In this document: positions 46,515 to 55,755 of the stretch, piece by piece
Numbering within the stretch: the stretch's first letter is position 1
Layout of the letters: each line of letters begins with the position of its first letter
Source: Flavobacteriales bacterium
Lineage (GTDB): Bacteria > Bacteroidota > Bacteroidia > Flavobacteriales_D > Crocinitomicaceae
Reading direction: 5' to 3'
DNA length: 64,000 bases
NCBI GenBank assembly: GCA_947454525.1
Contig: CANGJM010000004.1
Location: 1-64,000 of the forward strand
The notes under the pieces: model-generated
The model's input: only the letters and a program-made list of their open reading frames with translations
Told to the model about the DNA's origin: nothing
Databases searched by the model: none
Position numbers and translations under genes: made by a program

Positions 46515-47342
46515 ATGAATACCTTACCCGAATCGATTCGTAAAAAACTCGAAGCACCGTACGCTTTGACACAGGATCAACTTACGTTTTATCAAAAAAA
46601 TCAATTCATCAAACTAAAAGAGGTTTTCGATACGGAAACCATACACTTTTTCAACGAGGTGATTTCCGCGCAAGTCAATCAAATGAATCACGAGCAAACA
46701 GCACTTGAAGAGCGAAGCACCTACGGAAAAGCATTTTTGCAATTGTTCAATTTATGGCGTGAAAATGAACTCGTCAAAGAATTGGTTTTTAGCAAGCGAA
46801 TGGGCAAAATAGCCGCTGATTTGATGCGTGTGGACGGTGTGCGTTTGTACCACGATCAAGCCTTGTTTAAAGAGGGTGGAGGCGGAATCACACCTTGGCA
46901 TGCCGATCAATATTACTGGCCTTTGTCAAGCGATAAAACGGTTACTGCATGGATTCCCTTGCAAGCAACGCCGCTGGAAATGGGTCCACTGGAATTTAGT
47001 GCGGGTAGTCATGCCATCGTCGAAGGAAGAGAACTGGAAATCGGTGATGAAAGTGAAGAAATCATTCAGAAAACATTGCGCGTGACGGACTTTCATCATG
47101 TCATTGAAGCATTCGATATTGGTGAAATCAGTTTCCATTCTGGGTGGATTTTCCACCGCGCTGGTGCAAACGTCACAAACGACATGCGTAAAGTGATGAC
47201 GGTTATTTACATGGATAAAGACATGATTCTGAAAAAACCGGATAATAAAAATCAAGAAAACGACTGGAATACCTGGTGTCCGGGTGCGAAAATTGGCGAG
47301 GTGATTCAAACGCCTTTAAATGAACTCATTTATTCAAATTGA
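46515..47342 (+). CDS. Phytanoyl-CoA dioxygenase family (PhyH) oxygenase
   Basis: A 275-residue non-haem Fe(II)/2-oxoglutarate oxygenase. The iron ligands are in PWHADQYYWPL (HxD) and the distal His in HSGWIFHRAGANVTND, with the 2-oxoglutarate-binding Arg in MRKVMTV. The track begins upstream at 46404. The ATG at 46515 is preferred because the longer N-terminus is out of character and covers the -7 box. It is the first gene of a glycan operon, with a TIM-barrel gene overlapping its end. The substrate may be a modified sugar, which is inference. Confidence 0.85.
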   Translation: MNTLPESIRKKLEAPYALTQDQLTFYQKNQFIKLKEVFDTETIHFFNEVISAQVNQMNHEQTALEERSTYGKAFLQLFNLWRENELVKELVFSKRMGKIAADLMRVDGVRLYHDQALFKEGGGGITPWHADQYYWPLSSDKTVTAWIPLQATPLEMGPLEFSAGSHAIVEGRELEIGDESEEIIQKTLRVTDFHHVIEAFDIGEISFHSGWIFHRAGANVTNDMRKVMTVIYMDKDMILKKPDNKNQENDWNTWCPGAKIGEVIQTPLNELIYSN

Positions 47343-47344
47343 GC

Positions 47345-48181
47345 ATGGACATCAAATACCTGTGTACGTATTGGGGATCCGAGGATCTTTCCGCAAAAGC
47401 TTTTTTAGACAAGGTGCTTGCGCATGGCTTCGATGGCGTTGAAATTAACTTTCCAGATGATCAGCAATTTGTGGATGAATTTATGTCCGAACTGGAACGC
47501 ATCCGTCAGACGAGCCATCCAGCGTTTATCTTTATCGCTCAACAAGTACTTTCAAACGAGAAGGAAACGGTTGCAGCCTACAAAGAACGATTGACGAACC
47601 GACTGAATTTCCTCGTTGGACTCAATCCAAATGCGATTAATTCTCACACTGGCAAGGACTTTTTTGATTTCGATGCCAATGTGGACATCCTACATTTGAC
47701 CGAAGAAATCGCGAGCAAGTCAGGAATTCCAATCTGGCACGAAATCCACCGTGGAAGGTTTTCCTTTCACCTTCGAACGCTGCTCGATTATTTGAAACTA
47801 TTCCCGAATCTGAAACTCATCGCAGATTTGTCCCATTTTTGCGTCGTTTCGGAAAGCGATTTAAGTGATCAACACGAACTTTTGACCCGAATCTATCCAA
47901 ACATCGAACACATTCATGCCCGCGTGGGATTTGAACAGAGTCCACAGGTGAATCATCCTTTTGCTCCTGAATGGAAAAAGCACTTGGATCGGTATACCAC
48001 TTGGTGGAACGAAATCATTCAGCTTCAGTCGCAGAAGGGAAATGCACATTTTACCATCACACCGGAATTCGGTCCATTCCCATACATGCCTCAAGCGCCA
48101 TTTACCCAAAGTCCCTTGGCGAATCAATGGGATCTGAACACTGAAATGAAAAGGTATTTACACGAAAACGTAAAGGCATGA
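47345..48181 (+). CDS. Xylose-isomerase-like TIM-barrel sugar isomerase/epimerase
   Basis: This protein of about 278 residues has the AP-endonuclease-2/xylose isomerase-like barrel. The metal ligands appear in WHEIHRGRF, IADLSHF, HIHARVGF and ITPEFGPF. It probably interconverts sugar or inositol isomers. The track's first codon is a TTG, and the ATG at 47345 is taken. It lies two bases after the PhyH stop and overlaps the GH92 start by four bases, so all four genes form one transcript. Confidence 0.86.
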   Translation: MDIKYLCTYWGSEDLSAKAFLDKVLAHGFDGVEINFPDDQQFVDEFMSELERIRQTSHPAFIFIAQQVLSNEKETVAAYKERLTNRLNFLVGLNPNAINSHTGKDFFDFDANVDILHLTEEIASKSGIPIWHEIHRGRFSFHLRTLLDYLKLFPNLKLIADLSHFCVVSESDLSDQHELLTRIYPNIEHIHARVGFEQSPQVNHPFAPEWKKHLDRYTTWWNEIIQLQSQKGNAHFTITPEFGPFPYMPQAPFTQSPLANQWDLNTEMKRYLHENVKA

Positions 48182-50364
48182 AGTTAAAATGGATGGTTTT
48201 GTGTTGTTTTGTGAGCGTTGGGTGGGTCTTATCCGCGCAGAAGTACAGCAAATTTGTCAATCCATTTATTGGGACTGATGGAACGGGACATACCTTTCCA
48301 GGTCCATCCATGCCCTTCGGAATGGTGCAACCCGGACCAGATAATCAGGATTACGGTTGGAATCACACCAGTGGTTATCAATACAAGGATACGTTTCTCA
48401 TGGGATTTTCCCAAACGCGTTTCAGTGGAACCGGAATCAATGAAATGGGGGATGTCTTGTTGCTGCCCATCAATCCAAAACGAGCAAGCGAAAAAAATGC
48501 ATATGACAAAGCAACGGAGTCCGCAAGCGTTGGATATTACCGGGTGACGAAAAAGGACGGAGTCAAAGTCGAACTCACCTGTTCAGACCGTGTCGCTTTT
48601 CATCAATACAGCTTTCCGGCACAAGATGCACAAGTTTATTTGGATTTACAGCATGGACTTCGTTTCGTATTTGAAAAAAACGATCCAAAAGGATTGGTGA
48701 TCGAAAGTTCTGTGAAAATCGAAAACAACACAACCATTTCTGGCTATTGTTCCACCAGTAACTGGGTGAATCGCCGCTATTATTTTACCATCATGTTTAG
48801 TCAACCGTTTGTGAATTCGACGTTGTTAACCGGAAAAGAGAACGAAAAAGCGCCCAAGTATTTGTTGGATTTCAACTTACTTAATTCTCAGGTCCTCCAA
48901 GTGAAAATTGCCTTGTCCACGGTGGATGTCGAAGGTGCCAAACGAAACATGGAAGCAGAAATCAACCATTGGGATTTTCAAAAAGTACGTGACGAAAACC
49001 GCAAAACATGGGAAAACTATTTGTCGAGAATTGACATCAAAGCACCACAAAAGCAAAAGGAAGTATTTTACACTTCTCTGTACCATTTGCTTTTGCAACC
49101 TTCGAACATTGCGGATGTCGACGGACGATACCGTGGAGTGGATGACGTGGTCAAAACAGCGGCAAACAAAGCATATTACTCCACACTTTCCATTTGGGAT
49201 ATTTACCATGGGGCCTTTCCCTTGTTACAAATTGTAGCGCCAGAAAAAATCGATGGAATTGTTCAAACCATGCTCGTTCACCATCAAGCGAAGGGATTCT
49301 TGCCTATTTGGACAGCTTGGGGACAAGACAACTATTGTATGATAGGTAATCACGCCATTCCCATGATTTTATCCGCCTATCAAAATGGATTTACAGGATT
49401 CGATTCGAATGCGGCGCTTCAAGCAATGGTAGAAACGAGTACGGTGAGTCACATCAATTCAAACTGGGAAATGTATACGAAGTTTGGCTATTATCCCTTC
49501 GATCTTTTGGAGATTGAATCCGTTTCTAGAACACTCGAAAGTGGCTACGATGATTGGTGTGTCTCCGAAATGGCACGCAAACTTGGACGTGAAGACATCG
49601 TTGAGGACTTTCAGAAAAGGGCAGCGTATTACCGAAATTTGTTTGATCCTGAAACAACTTTTTTACGTGGAAAAAATTCGAATAGACAATGGCGCACACC
49701 CTTTGATCCCTTGATGGCCACTTCGCCTCTGAACAATCCTGGTGACTATACCGAAGCGAACGCTTGGCAGTATTTTTGGACTCCCGCGCAACACGATGTG
49801 CAAGGAATGATTGACTTGCTTGGCGGAAAGCAACAGTTTACGGATAAGCTGAATGCATTTTTCACGACGGAATCGCCCAATCCGAATAAATTCCTTGGAC
49901 AAGAAGCAATGATTGGACAGTACGCACATGGAAACGAACCGAGTCACCACATTTGTTATTTGTATGCGTATTCCAACGAGCCCAAAACAGGTCAAAAGTA
50001 CATTCACCAAGTCGTAAAAGACTTTCACAACAATACTCCGGATGGAATGATAGGAAACGATGATTGTGGTCAAATGAGTGCGTGGTACATTCTTTCCACC
50101 TTGGGTTTTTATCCCGTTAATCCAGCGGATGGAACCTTCGTTTTTGGCAGTCCACAAGTCAAAAAGGCGACCATAAACGTATCCAACAATCAACGACTCA
50201 CGATCAAAGCGAAGCACTTTTCGAGCGAAAACATTTTCCAAGAGGACCCAAGCTTCAACAATGAAATAGTGAACAGGAATTTCATCCGCTATCCCGAGTT
50301 GATGCAGGGCGGTACCTTGAAATTTCACATGACGAATAAAGAAATAAATACCATTCAACGATGA
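48178..50364 (+). CDS. GH92 alpha-mannosidase
   Basis: A 728-residue exported glycoside hydrolase with a signal peptide (KWMVLCCFVSVGWVLSAQ) and the GH92 core: VNPFIGTDGTGHTFPGPSMP, the catalytic-region segment NDDCGQMSAWYILSTLGFYPV, and GNEPSHHICYLY. GH92 enzymes are calcium-dependent exo-acting alpha-mannosidases, mostly 1,2. The length is typical of the family. It overlaps the upstream isomerase and downstream GH13 gene by four bases each. With the PhyH and isomerase genes it suggests processing of a mannose-containing glycan. Confidence 0.92.
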   Translation: MKLKWMVLCCFVSVGWVLSAQKYSKFVNPFIGTDGTGHTFPGPSMPFGMVQPGPDNQDYGWNHTSGYQYKDTFLMGFSQTRFSGTGINEMGDVLLLPINPKRASEKNAYDKATESASVGYYRVTKKDGVKVELTCSDRVAFHQYSFPAQDAQVYLDLQHGLRFVFEKNDPKGLVIESSVKIENNTTISGYCSTSNWVNRRYYFTIMFSQPFVNSTLLTGKENEKAPKYLLDFNLLNSQVLQVKIALSTVDVEGAKRNMEAEINHWDFQKVRDENRKTWENYLSRIDIKAPQKQKEVFYTSLYHLLLQPSNIADVDGRYRGVDDVVKTAANKAYYSTLSIWDIYHGAFPLLQIVAPEKIDGIVQTMLVHHQAKGFLPIWTAWGQDNYCMIGNHAIPMILSAYQNGFTGFDSNAALQAMVETSTVSHINSNWEMYTKFGYYPFDLLEIESVSRTLESGYDDWCVSEMARKLGREDIVEDFQKRAAYYRNLFDPETTFLRGKNSNRQWRTPFDPLMATSPLNNPGDYTEANAWQYFWTPAQHDVQGMIDLLGGKQQFTDKLNAFFTTESPNPNKFLGQEAMIGQYAHGNEPSHHICYLYAYSNEPKTGQKYIHQVVKDFHNNTPDGMIGNDDCGQMSAWYILSTLGFYPVNPADGTFVFGSPQVKKATINVSNNQRLTIKAKHFSSENIFQEDPSFNNEIVNRNFIRYPELMQGGTLKFHMTNKEINTIQR

Positions 50365-51899
50365 AAAAGACACTCATTCTCGCGCTGATCATGCTCTCAT
50401 GCAAGGTTTCATGGACGCAACATCAAGTCAAAAAAGGAGAAATCATGTACCATGTGTGCCAACGTAGTTTCTATGACAGCAATGGCGATTTACAGGGTGA
50501 TTTATCTGGACTTCGTCAGAAGTTGCCGTATTTGCAAGACTTTGGAGTCACATCGATTTTACTTTTTCCCTTGTACGAATCTGACTGTTACCACAACTAT
50601 TTCGCGAACGATTTTGAGAAGATTGATGCGGAATTCGGAACGATGGAAGAATACATCGAGTTAGTGAAAGAAGTCCATCAACGAGGGATGAAAATCTACA
50701 TGGACATGGAAACGCAGTATGTGACATCCGATCACGCTTGGTGGAAAGATGCGGTGGGAAACCTGGAGTCCAAATACAGTGACTACTTATTGTTTGACGA
50801 TGCAGCACATGAAACGCCTGCCACAATGGTTTTCGGTTTGCGCTTGTTGAATGGCTTTGATGGAAAAGTGATCCATGTAACGACCGTCAATTTAAAAAGC
50901 GAAAAAGTACTCGCTTATAACATTGAATTGTTCTCCTACTTCATGGATCCAAACAAGGACGGCAAGTTTGACGATGGCATCGATGGATTTCGATTGGATC
51001 ACGCAATGGATCACTTGGATGGAAAACCAACCTTGACCAATCTTTTCGCTGAATTTTGGAAACCCTTAATTACTTCCTTGAAAAAGTTAAATCCCGAAGT
51101 GAAAATCGTTGCAGAGCAAGCAGATTGGGCCGATTACGGATTTGAGTACTTTGAAAAGGCAACCGTTGACCGCATGTTTGGTTTTGGTTTACAGAAAGCC
51201 ATCATGTCCTTCGATAAAGAAGAAATCATGAAGAATGCGGAAATCATTTTGAACAAAACGCCAGAAGGGAAGGAGCAAATCATTTTTATTGAAAATCACG
51301 ACATCGACCGTTTTGCCTCAACGGAAACCAATATCCAACGACAAAAATCCGCTGCAGCCATCATGTTGTGGATTGGCGGGATACCATCCATTTACTACGG
51401 ACAAGAAATCGGCATGAAAGGAAAAGTATATTCCTTCGGAAACACCGATGGAAACGATATTGGACGTCGGGAAGCATTCGATTGGTATCAGGGTGGAGAA
51501 GGAGAAGGAATGTCCCATTGGTACAAAAACTCCGGTGCTTGGTGGACAAACGCCAATCAAAAAGCGAACGACGGAATATCGTTAGAAGAGCAACAGCATG
51601 ATCCGAATTCCTTGTTTCAGTTTTACAAAAAGACCATCGAATTGAAGCAAAGTCAGTCCGCACTTGCAACGGGAGCCTATCAACATGCGCCAAACAACAA
51701 TCCGAATGTTTTGAGCTTTTACCGAGTGAATCAAGATCAAAAAGTACTAGTTGTCTTTAATTTATCTGATGAAAAACAAGTGTTTCGTATGAATGACGAA
51801 ATCAAAAAAGCCAGAAATCTACTTCAGCGAAAACAAAGGTTTGAAGAAGAAATGATGTTGGAGCCTTATCAATTTACGGTGTGGCAGGTGAAGGAATGA
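50361..51899 (+). CDS. GH13 family alpha-amylase-like glycoside hydrolase
   Basis: A 512-residue exported GH13 enzyme acting on alpha-glucosidic bonds. Conserved regions are GFRLDHAMDH (nucleophile Asp), VAEQADW (acid Glu) and ENHDIDRF (transition-state Asp). The N-terminus (TLILALIMLSCKVSWTQ) is either a signal peptide or a lipoprotein leader with Cys14. The barrel sequence is divergent, and the first strand region (MYHVCQRSFYDSNGDLQGD) fits an alpha-amylase/oligo-glucosidase. It is the last gene of the operon, followed by an intrinsic terminator. Confidence 0.88.
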   Translation: MKKTLILALIMLSCKVSWTQHQVKKGEIMYHVCQRSFYDSNGDLQGDLSGLRQKLPYLQDFGVTSILLFPLYESDCYHNYFANDFEKIDAEFGTMEEYIELVKEVHQRGMKIYMDMETQYVTSDHAWWKDAVGNLESKYSDYLLFDDAAHETPATMVFGLRLLNGFDGKVIHVTTVNLKSEKVLAYNIELFSYFMDPNKDGKFDDGIDGFRLDHAMDHLDGKPTLTNLFAEFWKPLITSLKKLNPEVKIVAEQADWADYGFEYFEKATVDRMFGFGLQKAIMSFDKEEIMKNAEIILNKTPEGKEQIIFIENHDIDRFASTETNIQRQKSAAAIMLWIGGIPSIYYGQEIGMKGKVYSFGNTDGNDIGRREAFDWYQGGEGEGMSHWYKNSGAWWTNANQKANDGISLEEQQHDPNSLFQFYKKTIELKQSQSALATGAYQHAPNNNPNVLSFYRVNQDQKVLVVFNLSDEKQVFRMNDEIKKARNLLQRKQRFEEEMMLEPYQFTVWQVKE

Positions 51900-51915
51900 A
51901 ACATCAACATGTACC

Positions 51916-51975
51916 GTAAAAGAACACCAGCAAAATCGCCGCACGGAGTTTATTGTGGTGAAGATGTAGGTCGTA
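51916..51975 (+). repeat. Direct repeat copy 1 (about 60 bp)
   Basis: This copy begins GTAAAAGAACACCAGCAAAA and ends GATGTAGGTCGTA. It matches copy 2 at 53321-53379 except for about seven substitutions and a one-base gap, most of them in the GAGTTTA..GTGAAG middle. The core AGCAAAATCGCCGCAC is identical. It sits 16 bases after the GH13 stop. Confidence 0.75.
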
Positions 51976-51995
51976 ATAAAAAGAAGTTTTTAGTT

Positions 51996-52025
51996 GGTCC
52001 ATTTCTTGCGAAATGGACCTTTTTT
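51996..52025 (+). terminator. Intrinsic terminator after the GH92/GH13 operon
   Basis: GGTCCATTTC, a TTGC loop and GAAATGGACC form a perfect 10-bp stem followed by TTTTTT. It ends the PhyH-GH13 operon. Confidence 0.92.
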
Positions 52026-52391
52026 ATGCAGCCACATATCAGCGGACGCACTGCTTTGAAGACTCTTATTCTGCTTGGATTTCGAGTAAGAAAAACAATT
52101 TCAACATATGATGATTCTAACAGAAAAGCAAAAAGATTAATTTCTTTGAATTAAGAAGTTAAAACACCAGAATTCAATTTCCGTTTTAATCATAAAGTAC
52201 ACAAAAACACGTTGATGAAAATGTATTTAATTGCTATTTTTACATATAATCGGATATATGGTTCGATATAAAGTCTAAATGCAGTATTTAGTTTGTTGAT
52301 TTAAAACATGTACCATTTGACGGGGAAATAAATTGATTAAGATTCCCGAGCGATACTTAGAGAAGAACCGTAAATATAGTAGCACATAGGT

Positions 52392-53201
52392 ATGACAAAA
52401 GAAATTGTTATTTTTGAAAATAGCCAAATACGCAGATATTTTGATGCTCATAAAGAGGTGTGGTATTTCTCATTGGTTGACATTGTTGGTGCATTAACAG
52501 ATTCTGTGAATCCAACAGATTACCTAAAAAAAATGCGAAAAAGGAATGTTGAGTTAAATCTCTACCTAGGGACAAATTGTCCCCAGATAAAAATGCTTAC
52601 CAAAGGTAAGAACAGAAAAACATTAGCTGGAAATGTCGAGCAAATATTCAGGTTAATTCAATCAATTCCTTCATCTAAGGCAGAGCCCTTTAAACAATGG
52701 CTAGCCAAAGTCGGTTACGAGCGTTTACAAGAAATTCAAGATCCAAGTTTAAGTATCGATAGAGCCCGAGAAAATTGGAAAACTAAGGGGCGAAGTGAAA
52801 AATGGATTCAACAACGTATGATGGGTCAAGAAACCCGCAATAAATTGACAGATTATTGGAAGGATAGCGGTGTTACCAAAAAAGATGAATTTGCTACATT
52901 GACCAATATTATACATCAGGAGTGGACGGGATTAACTGTGAAAAAACACAAGGAAATAAAAGGCTTAAAATCTCAGAACTTGCGCGATCACATGAGTGAA
53001 GCAGAATTACTTTTTACTGCGCTTGCAGAACTTTCAACACGTCAAATTGCGGAAACAAACGAGGCAAGTGGATTGTCCGAGAACGCAGATGCAAGTAAAA
53101 AGGGCGGAGGAATCGCCAAAAATGCACGTAAAGAATTAGAAGCAAAAACCGGTAAAAGTGTGGTAACTGGCGAAAACTTTTTACCACCTAAAAACGAGTA
53201 G
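52392..53201 (+). CDS. Bro-N / DinD-like antirepressor-family protein
   Basis: A 269-residue protein with an N-terminal Bro-N-like domain (IRRYFDAHKEVWYFSLVDIVGAL) and a C-terminal region ending GIAKNARKELEAKTGKSVVTGENFL, a pattern of DinD and phage antirepressors. Such proteins bind DNA and are found in phages, SOS loci and mobile islands. It lies alone in AT-rich DNA between two direct repeats, which suggests a transferred segment. A LexA-type box was not recognised. It has no obvious partner gene. Confidence 0.83.
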   Translation: MTKEIVIFENSQIRRYFDAHKEVWYFSLVDIVGALTDSVNPTDYLKKMRKRNVELNLYLGTNCPQIKMLTKGKNRKTLAGNVEQIFRLIQSIPSSKAEPFKQWLAKVGYERLQEIQDPSLSIDRARENWKTKGRSEKWIQQRMMGQETRNKLTDYWKDSGVTKKDEFATLTNIIHQEWTGLTVKKHKEIKGLKSQNLRDHMSEAELLFTALAELSTRQIAETNEASGLSENADASKKGGGIAKNARKELEAKTGKSVVTGENFLPPKNE

Positions 53202-53320
53202 TTGAAAAAAGAATGAATCGCACATTATGTCATTTGTAATAGCGAGGAAGCAATCAACTTTAAATTATAAAATCTACTCCTCAACAATTTTAAATTCCCG
53301 AATCGATTACCACCTTAACA

Positions 53321-53379
53321 GTAATAGAACATCAGCAAAATCGCCGCACAGAGTTTAGGTAGTGAAGATGTAGGTCGTA
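53321..53379 (+). repeat. Direct repeat copy 2 (about 59 bp)
   Basis: GTAATAGAACATCAGCAAAA through GATGTAGGTCGTA. It is the same orientation as copy 1, 1.4 kb away, with the Bro-N gene in between. Sequence flanking the two copies is not alike. Confidence 0.75.
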
Positions 53380-53462
53380 GAAACATACAGCTTGATGTGC
53401 GAAACTACGGCAATGTCACTTGTTAATAAATTATTTGGTTTAAAATAATTGACAGTTAACTT

Positions 53463-53493
53463 TTTGAATGTCAATCAAAAAAAAGTAAATTTG
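53463..53493 (+). promoter_or_regulatory. Consensus promoter of the DNRLRE gene
   Basis: TTTG at 53463-53466 is followed after exactly 19 bases by TAAATTTG at 53486-53493. It is a full match to the Bacteroidota TTTG-N19-TAnnTTTG consensus. Initiation near 53500 gives a leader of about 37 bases. Confidence 0.85.
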
Positions 53494-53536
53494 AATAAGC
53501 GTATTGAACGTACAAAGCCATTATTTTTTTTAAAAA

Positions 53537-54430
53537 ATGAACAAATTTCTTTTATTAATCGGACTTTTTAGTTTGTCAATTTCAGCCGGGGCACAAGTCT
53601 TTGTGACACTTCCGGTATCATTTGATAGTCCTGTCGGTTATCATGATGACTACAATACAGCGAATCAAAATTTTGGAAATGCTGCTTTTATTGCTTCTTT
53701 TCAAATCCCTGGATACCATTTTGGAGTGAATACCAATAGAGGACTGATGGCATTTGATTTGTCTTCTATTCCGGTTGGATCAACCATTATCTCGGCGAAA
53801 CTCAACTTGCACGCATACACTGATTTTACTGTCGCTGCTTTGCAGAACGGTCATTGTGGTAATAATCAGAGTAAACTTTCCCGAATTACGAGTAATTGGA
53901 ACGAAACTACGGTAACTTGGAATTCACAACCTACGGTTTCCAATGTGAACGAAATCTTATTGAATCAAAGTAACGCAACAAACCAAGATTACCTCAATGT
54001 TAACGTGTCAAACCTTGTTCAAGACATGGTGAATAATCCTACAACTAGTTTCGGTTTCAGACTTGCACTTGTTGATGAGGTCGTTACTTCAAGCCTCGCT
54101 TTTTGCAGTAAAGAGTATCCTGATCCTTCAAAACATCCCTCCCTTGTCGTGGAGTACCGATTGCCAGCCTCATCTCTATCAGAATTCACGTTTGAAGAGT
54201 TTGCAATGTACCCGAATCCAGTACAAAACACCCTACACTTAAGTTTTCCAAATGCTGAGCAGAACAGACGCATTACCTGTGTTGATGCTCAAGGTAAGCG
54301 TATCTTCCAGGTGAGTGGTGAGAATCAAGATCTTGATTTAGACCTTTTGTTTATGGCTTCAGGACTTTATACAATTTTCATTGAAGAGTCCTCCATCGTT
54401 TATCAAGCACAGAAGTTTTATAAGAATTAA
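53537..54430 (+). CDS. DNRLRE-domain protein exported by T9SS
   Basis: A 297-residue secreted protein with a signal peptide (FLLLIGLFSLSISAGAQ) and a DNRLRE/DUF7594-type beta-sandwich: RGLMAFDLSSIPVGSTIISAKL, then NWNETTVTWNSQP and LNVNVSNLVQDMVN. The C-terminus is a short T9SS sorting region (FEEFAMYPNPVQNTLHLSF to AQKFYKN). It is probably surface-displayed, with the domain possibly binding carbohydrate. It has its own strong promoter and is convergent with the DUF3298-like gene. Confidence 0.85.
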   Translation: MNKFLLLIGLFSLSISAGAQVFVTLPVSFDSPVGYHDDYNTANQNFGNAAFIASFQIPGYHFGVNTNRGLMAFDLSSIPVGSTIISAKLNLHAYTDFTVAALQNGHCGNNQSKLSRITSNWNETTVTWNSQPTVSNVNEILLNQSNATNQDYLNVNVSNLVQDMVNNPTTSFGFRLALVDEVVTSSLAFCSKEYPDPSKHPSLVVEYRLPASSLSEFTFEEFAMYPNPVQNTLHLSFPNAEQNRRITCVDAQGKRIFQVSGENQDLDLDLLFMASGLYTIFIEESSIVYQAQKFYKN

Positions 54431-54467
54431 GGATTAGCTTATTGAGATGAAGTAAATTGTTTTTCTA

Positions 54468-55652
54468 TTAAGGTGTTACTGGAAAAGCATACGGAAAAGT
54501 GCCGACTTTCCATTTTTCCAATACGGAAAAAGGAAGTAAATAGGAATCTGTTTCGCATACACGAGCGTACCGTGCGACAGATGGACCAAATGAGATGCCT
54601 TCTTTTGTGAATTCCCAATCAGGATAAGTCCAACTTTCGGGAAGATTGCAAAGATTCATACATAAATCCTCCTCCTCACTTACATCTGGATAAATCAATA
54701 GCTGATCAAGGAGCAATTGGATGAGATGAGGTGCAAGAAAGTTCGAACGGTAATCAGAAAAAGCTTGAAAATTCGTTCCTTCTTCATCGTAAATCACTAT
54801 GGATGAATCAAAGGACAGGATTTCTTCTAAACTGTAGTTTTTTCCGTTATTCAGATCAAGTAAGTAACAAGATTTCCCGAAATCATCATGCGGTCCACCA
54901 CAAGACCAATAATGGAAAATGCTAAAACTAAATAGATTTTGGTCTAGGTAATGAAAGTCTACGCTCATTTCGATTCCTCCACCTGTATTGTATTCCCAAT
55001 CGGATGTGCAAGTGAGCTCATTCATGGATTCCTCAAAAAGGATTTCTTCCAAAACTGGATTCACTATTTGCAAGGTTTTTATGGAAAAAGTTGAGTCTAG
55101 GTAGAATCCATATGCATAACTATGCACTTCACTAATCCATCGAAATTGTTGTCCTTCAAAATTGCTCGCCGAATCTGTGACAAATGAAAATTTACTGGTT
55201 CGCACGTATTCAAATGGATTGCTTTTTTTTAACTGTTTAACGGATTTTACGTGGTCGTATTTATTAGTGATCGTTTCCACGTTAATTTTATGAAGAATGA
55301 CAGGGAATTGCTTTCCATTTATACCTGTCCACGTTCCGGTAAATTTCCCGCTTTGGTCTTTTGTTAAAACAAATTTCTCTTTAAATGTTTGTCCATCTAA
55401 ATCAAAGTAAAAGGTAAATTTCATTCCCTCTCGCTTCCCTTCCATAGGAATGTCTTTCAAGGAACTAGCGTAGAAATAACGAACATCCGTGATGCGGGGT
55501 TCATCCTTGGGATAGTCTTTTGTGTAATCATCAAATTGCATGTAAATCGTCGATTTCCCCAAGGTTCCTTCCAAATGATAAGAGTCCATAGCGAACATGG
55601 GGAAAACCATTAAAAGGAACGGAAATAAAAGAAGTTGAGTTCGCTGTTTCAT
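54468..55652 (-). CDS. Exported hypothetical protein with a DUF3298-like C-terminus
   Basis: This 394-residue protein has a signal peptide (LLLFPFLLMVFPMFAMDSYH). Its C-terminal half resembles DUF3298/RsiV-type domains: FSIFHYWSCGGPHDDFG, LDLNNGKNYSLEEIL, and FTKEGISFGPSVARYARVC. The N-terminal half is all-beta and unassigned. RsiV proteins are lysozyme sensors, but the membrane anchor and sigma-binding part are absent, so a sensor role should not be assumed. It is monocistronic. Confidence 0.72.
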   Translation of the reverse strand: MKQRTQLLLFPFLLMVFPMFAMDSYHLEGTLGKSTIYMQFDDYTKDYPKDEPRITDVRYFYASSLKDIPMEGKREGMKFTFYFDLDGQTFKEKFVLTKDQSGKFTGTWTGINGKQFPVILHKINVETITNKYDHVKSVKQLKKSNPFEYVRTSKFSFVTDSASNFEGQQFRWISEVHSYAYGFYLDSTFSIKTLQIVNPVLEEILFEESMNELTCTSDWEYNTGGGIEMSVDFHYLDQNLFSFSIFHYWSCGGPHDDFGKSCYLLDLNNGKNYSLEEILSFDSSIVIYDEEGTNFQAFSDYRSNFLAPHLIQLLLDQLLIYPDVSEEEDLCMNLCNLPESWTYPDWEFTKEGISFGPSVARYARVCETDSYLLPFSVLEKWKVGTFPYAFPVTP

Positions 55653-55755
55653 AATGTAAAAGTAGTAAAGGATTGATCGTAAATCAACTAATAGGTTGAT
55701 CGCTTTTTCGGATTCTTAGTGATTATATTTTCGAAAATGTTTATCTTAGTTCAAG

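Larger units (their letters stand above)
51900..52391. other. Intergenic: repeat copy 1, terminator, AT-rich spacer
   Basis: This gap holds the first ~60-bp direct-repeat copy (51916-51975) and the operon terminator (51996-52025), then about 360 bases of AT-rich sequence. The 81-residue frame reported at 51909-52154 covers both the repeat and the hairpin and is not a credible gene. No other RNA gene or clear promoter was found before the Bro-N gene. Confidence 0.6.
53202..53536. other. Intergenic: repeat copy 2 and a consensus promoter
   Basis: Between the Bro-N gene and the DNRLRE gene lie the second direct-repeat copy (53321-53379) and, near the end, a consensus promoter. The first 120 bases hold nothing recognisable. 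No gene is seen in any frame. Confidence 0.6.

Noticed and set aside
51909-52154. 81-residue frame after GH13
   Set aside because: It runs through a direct repeat and a perfect terminator hairpin, and the product matches no family.
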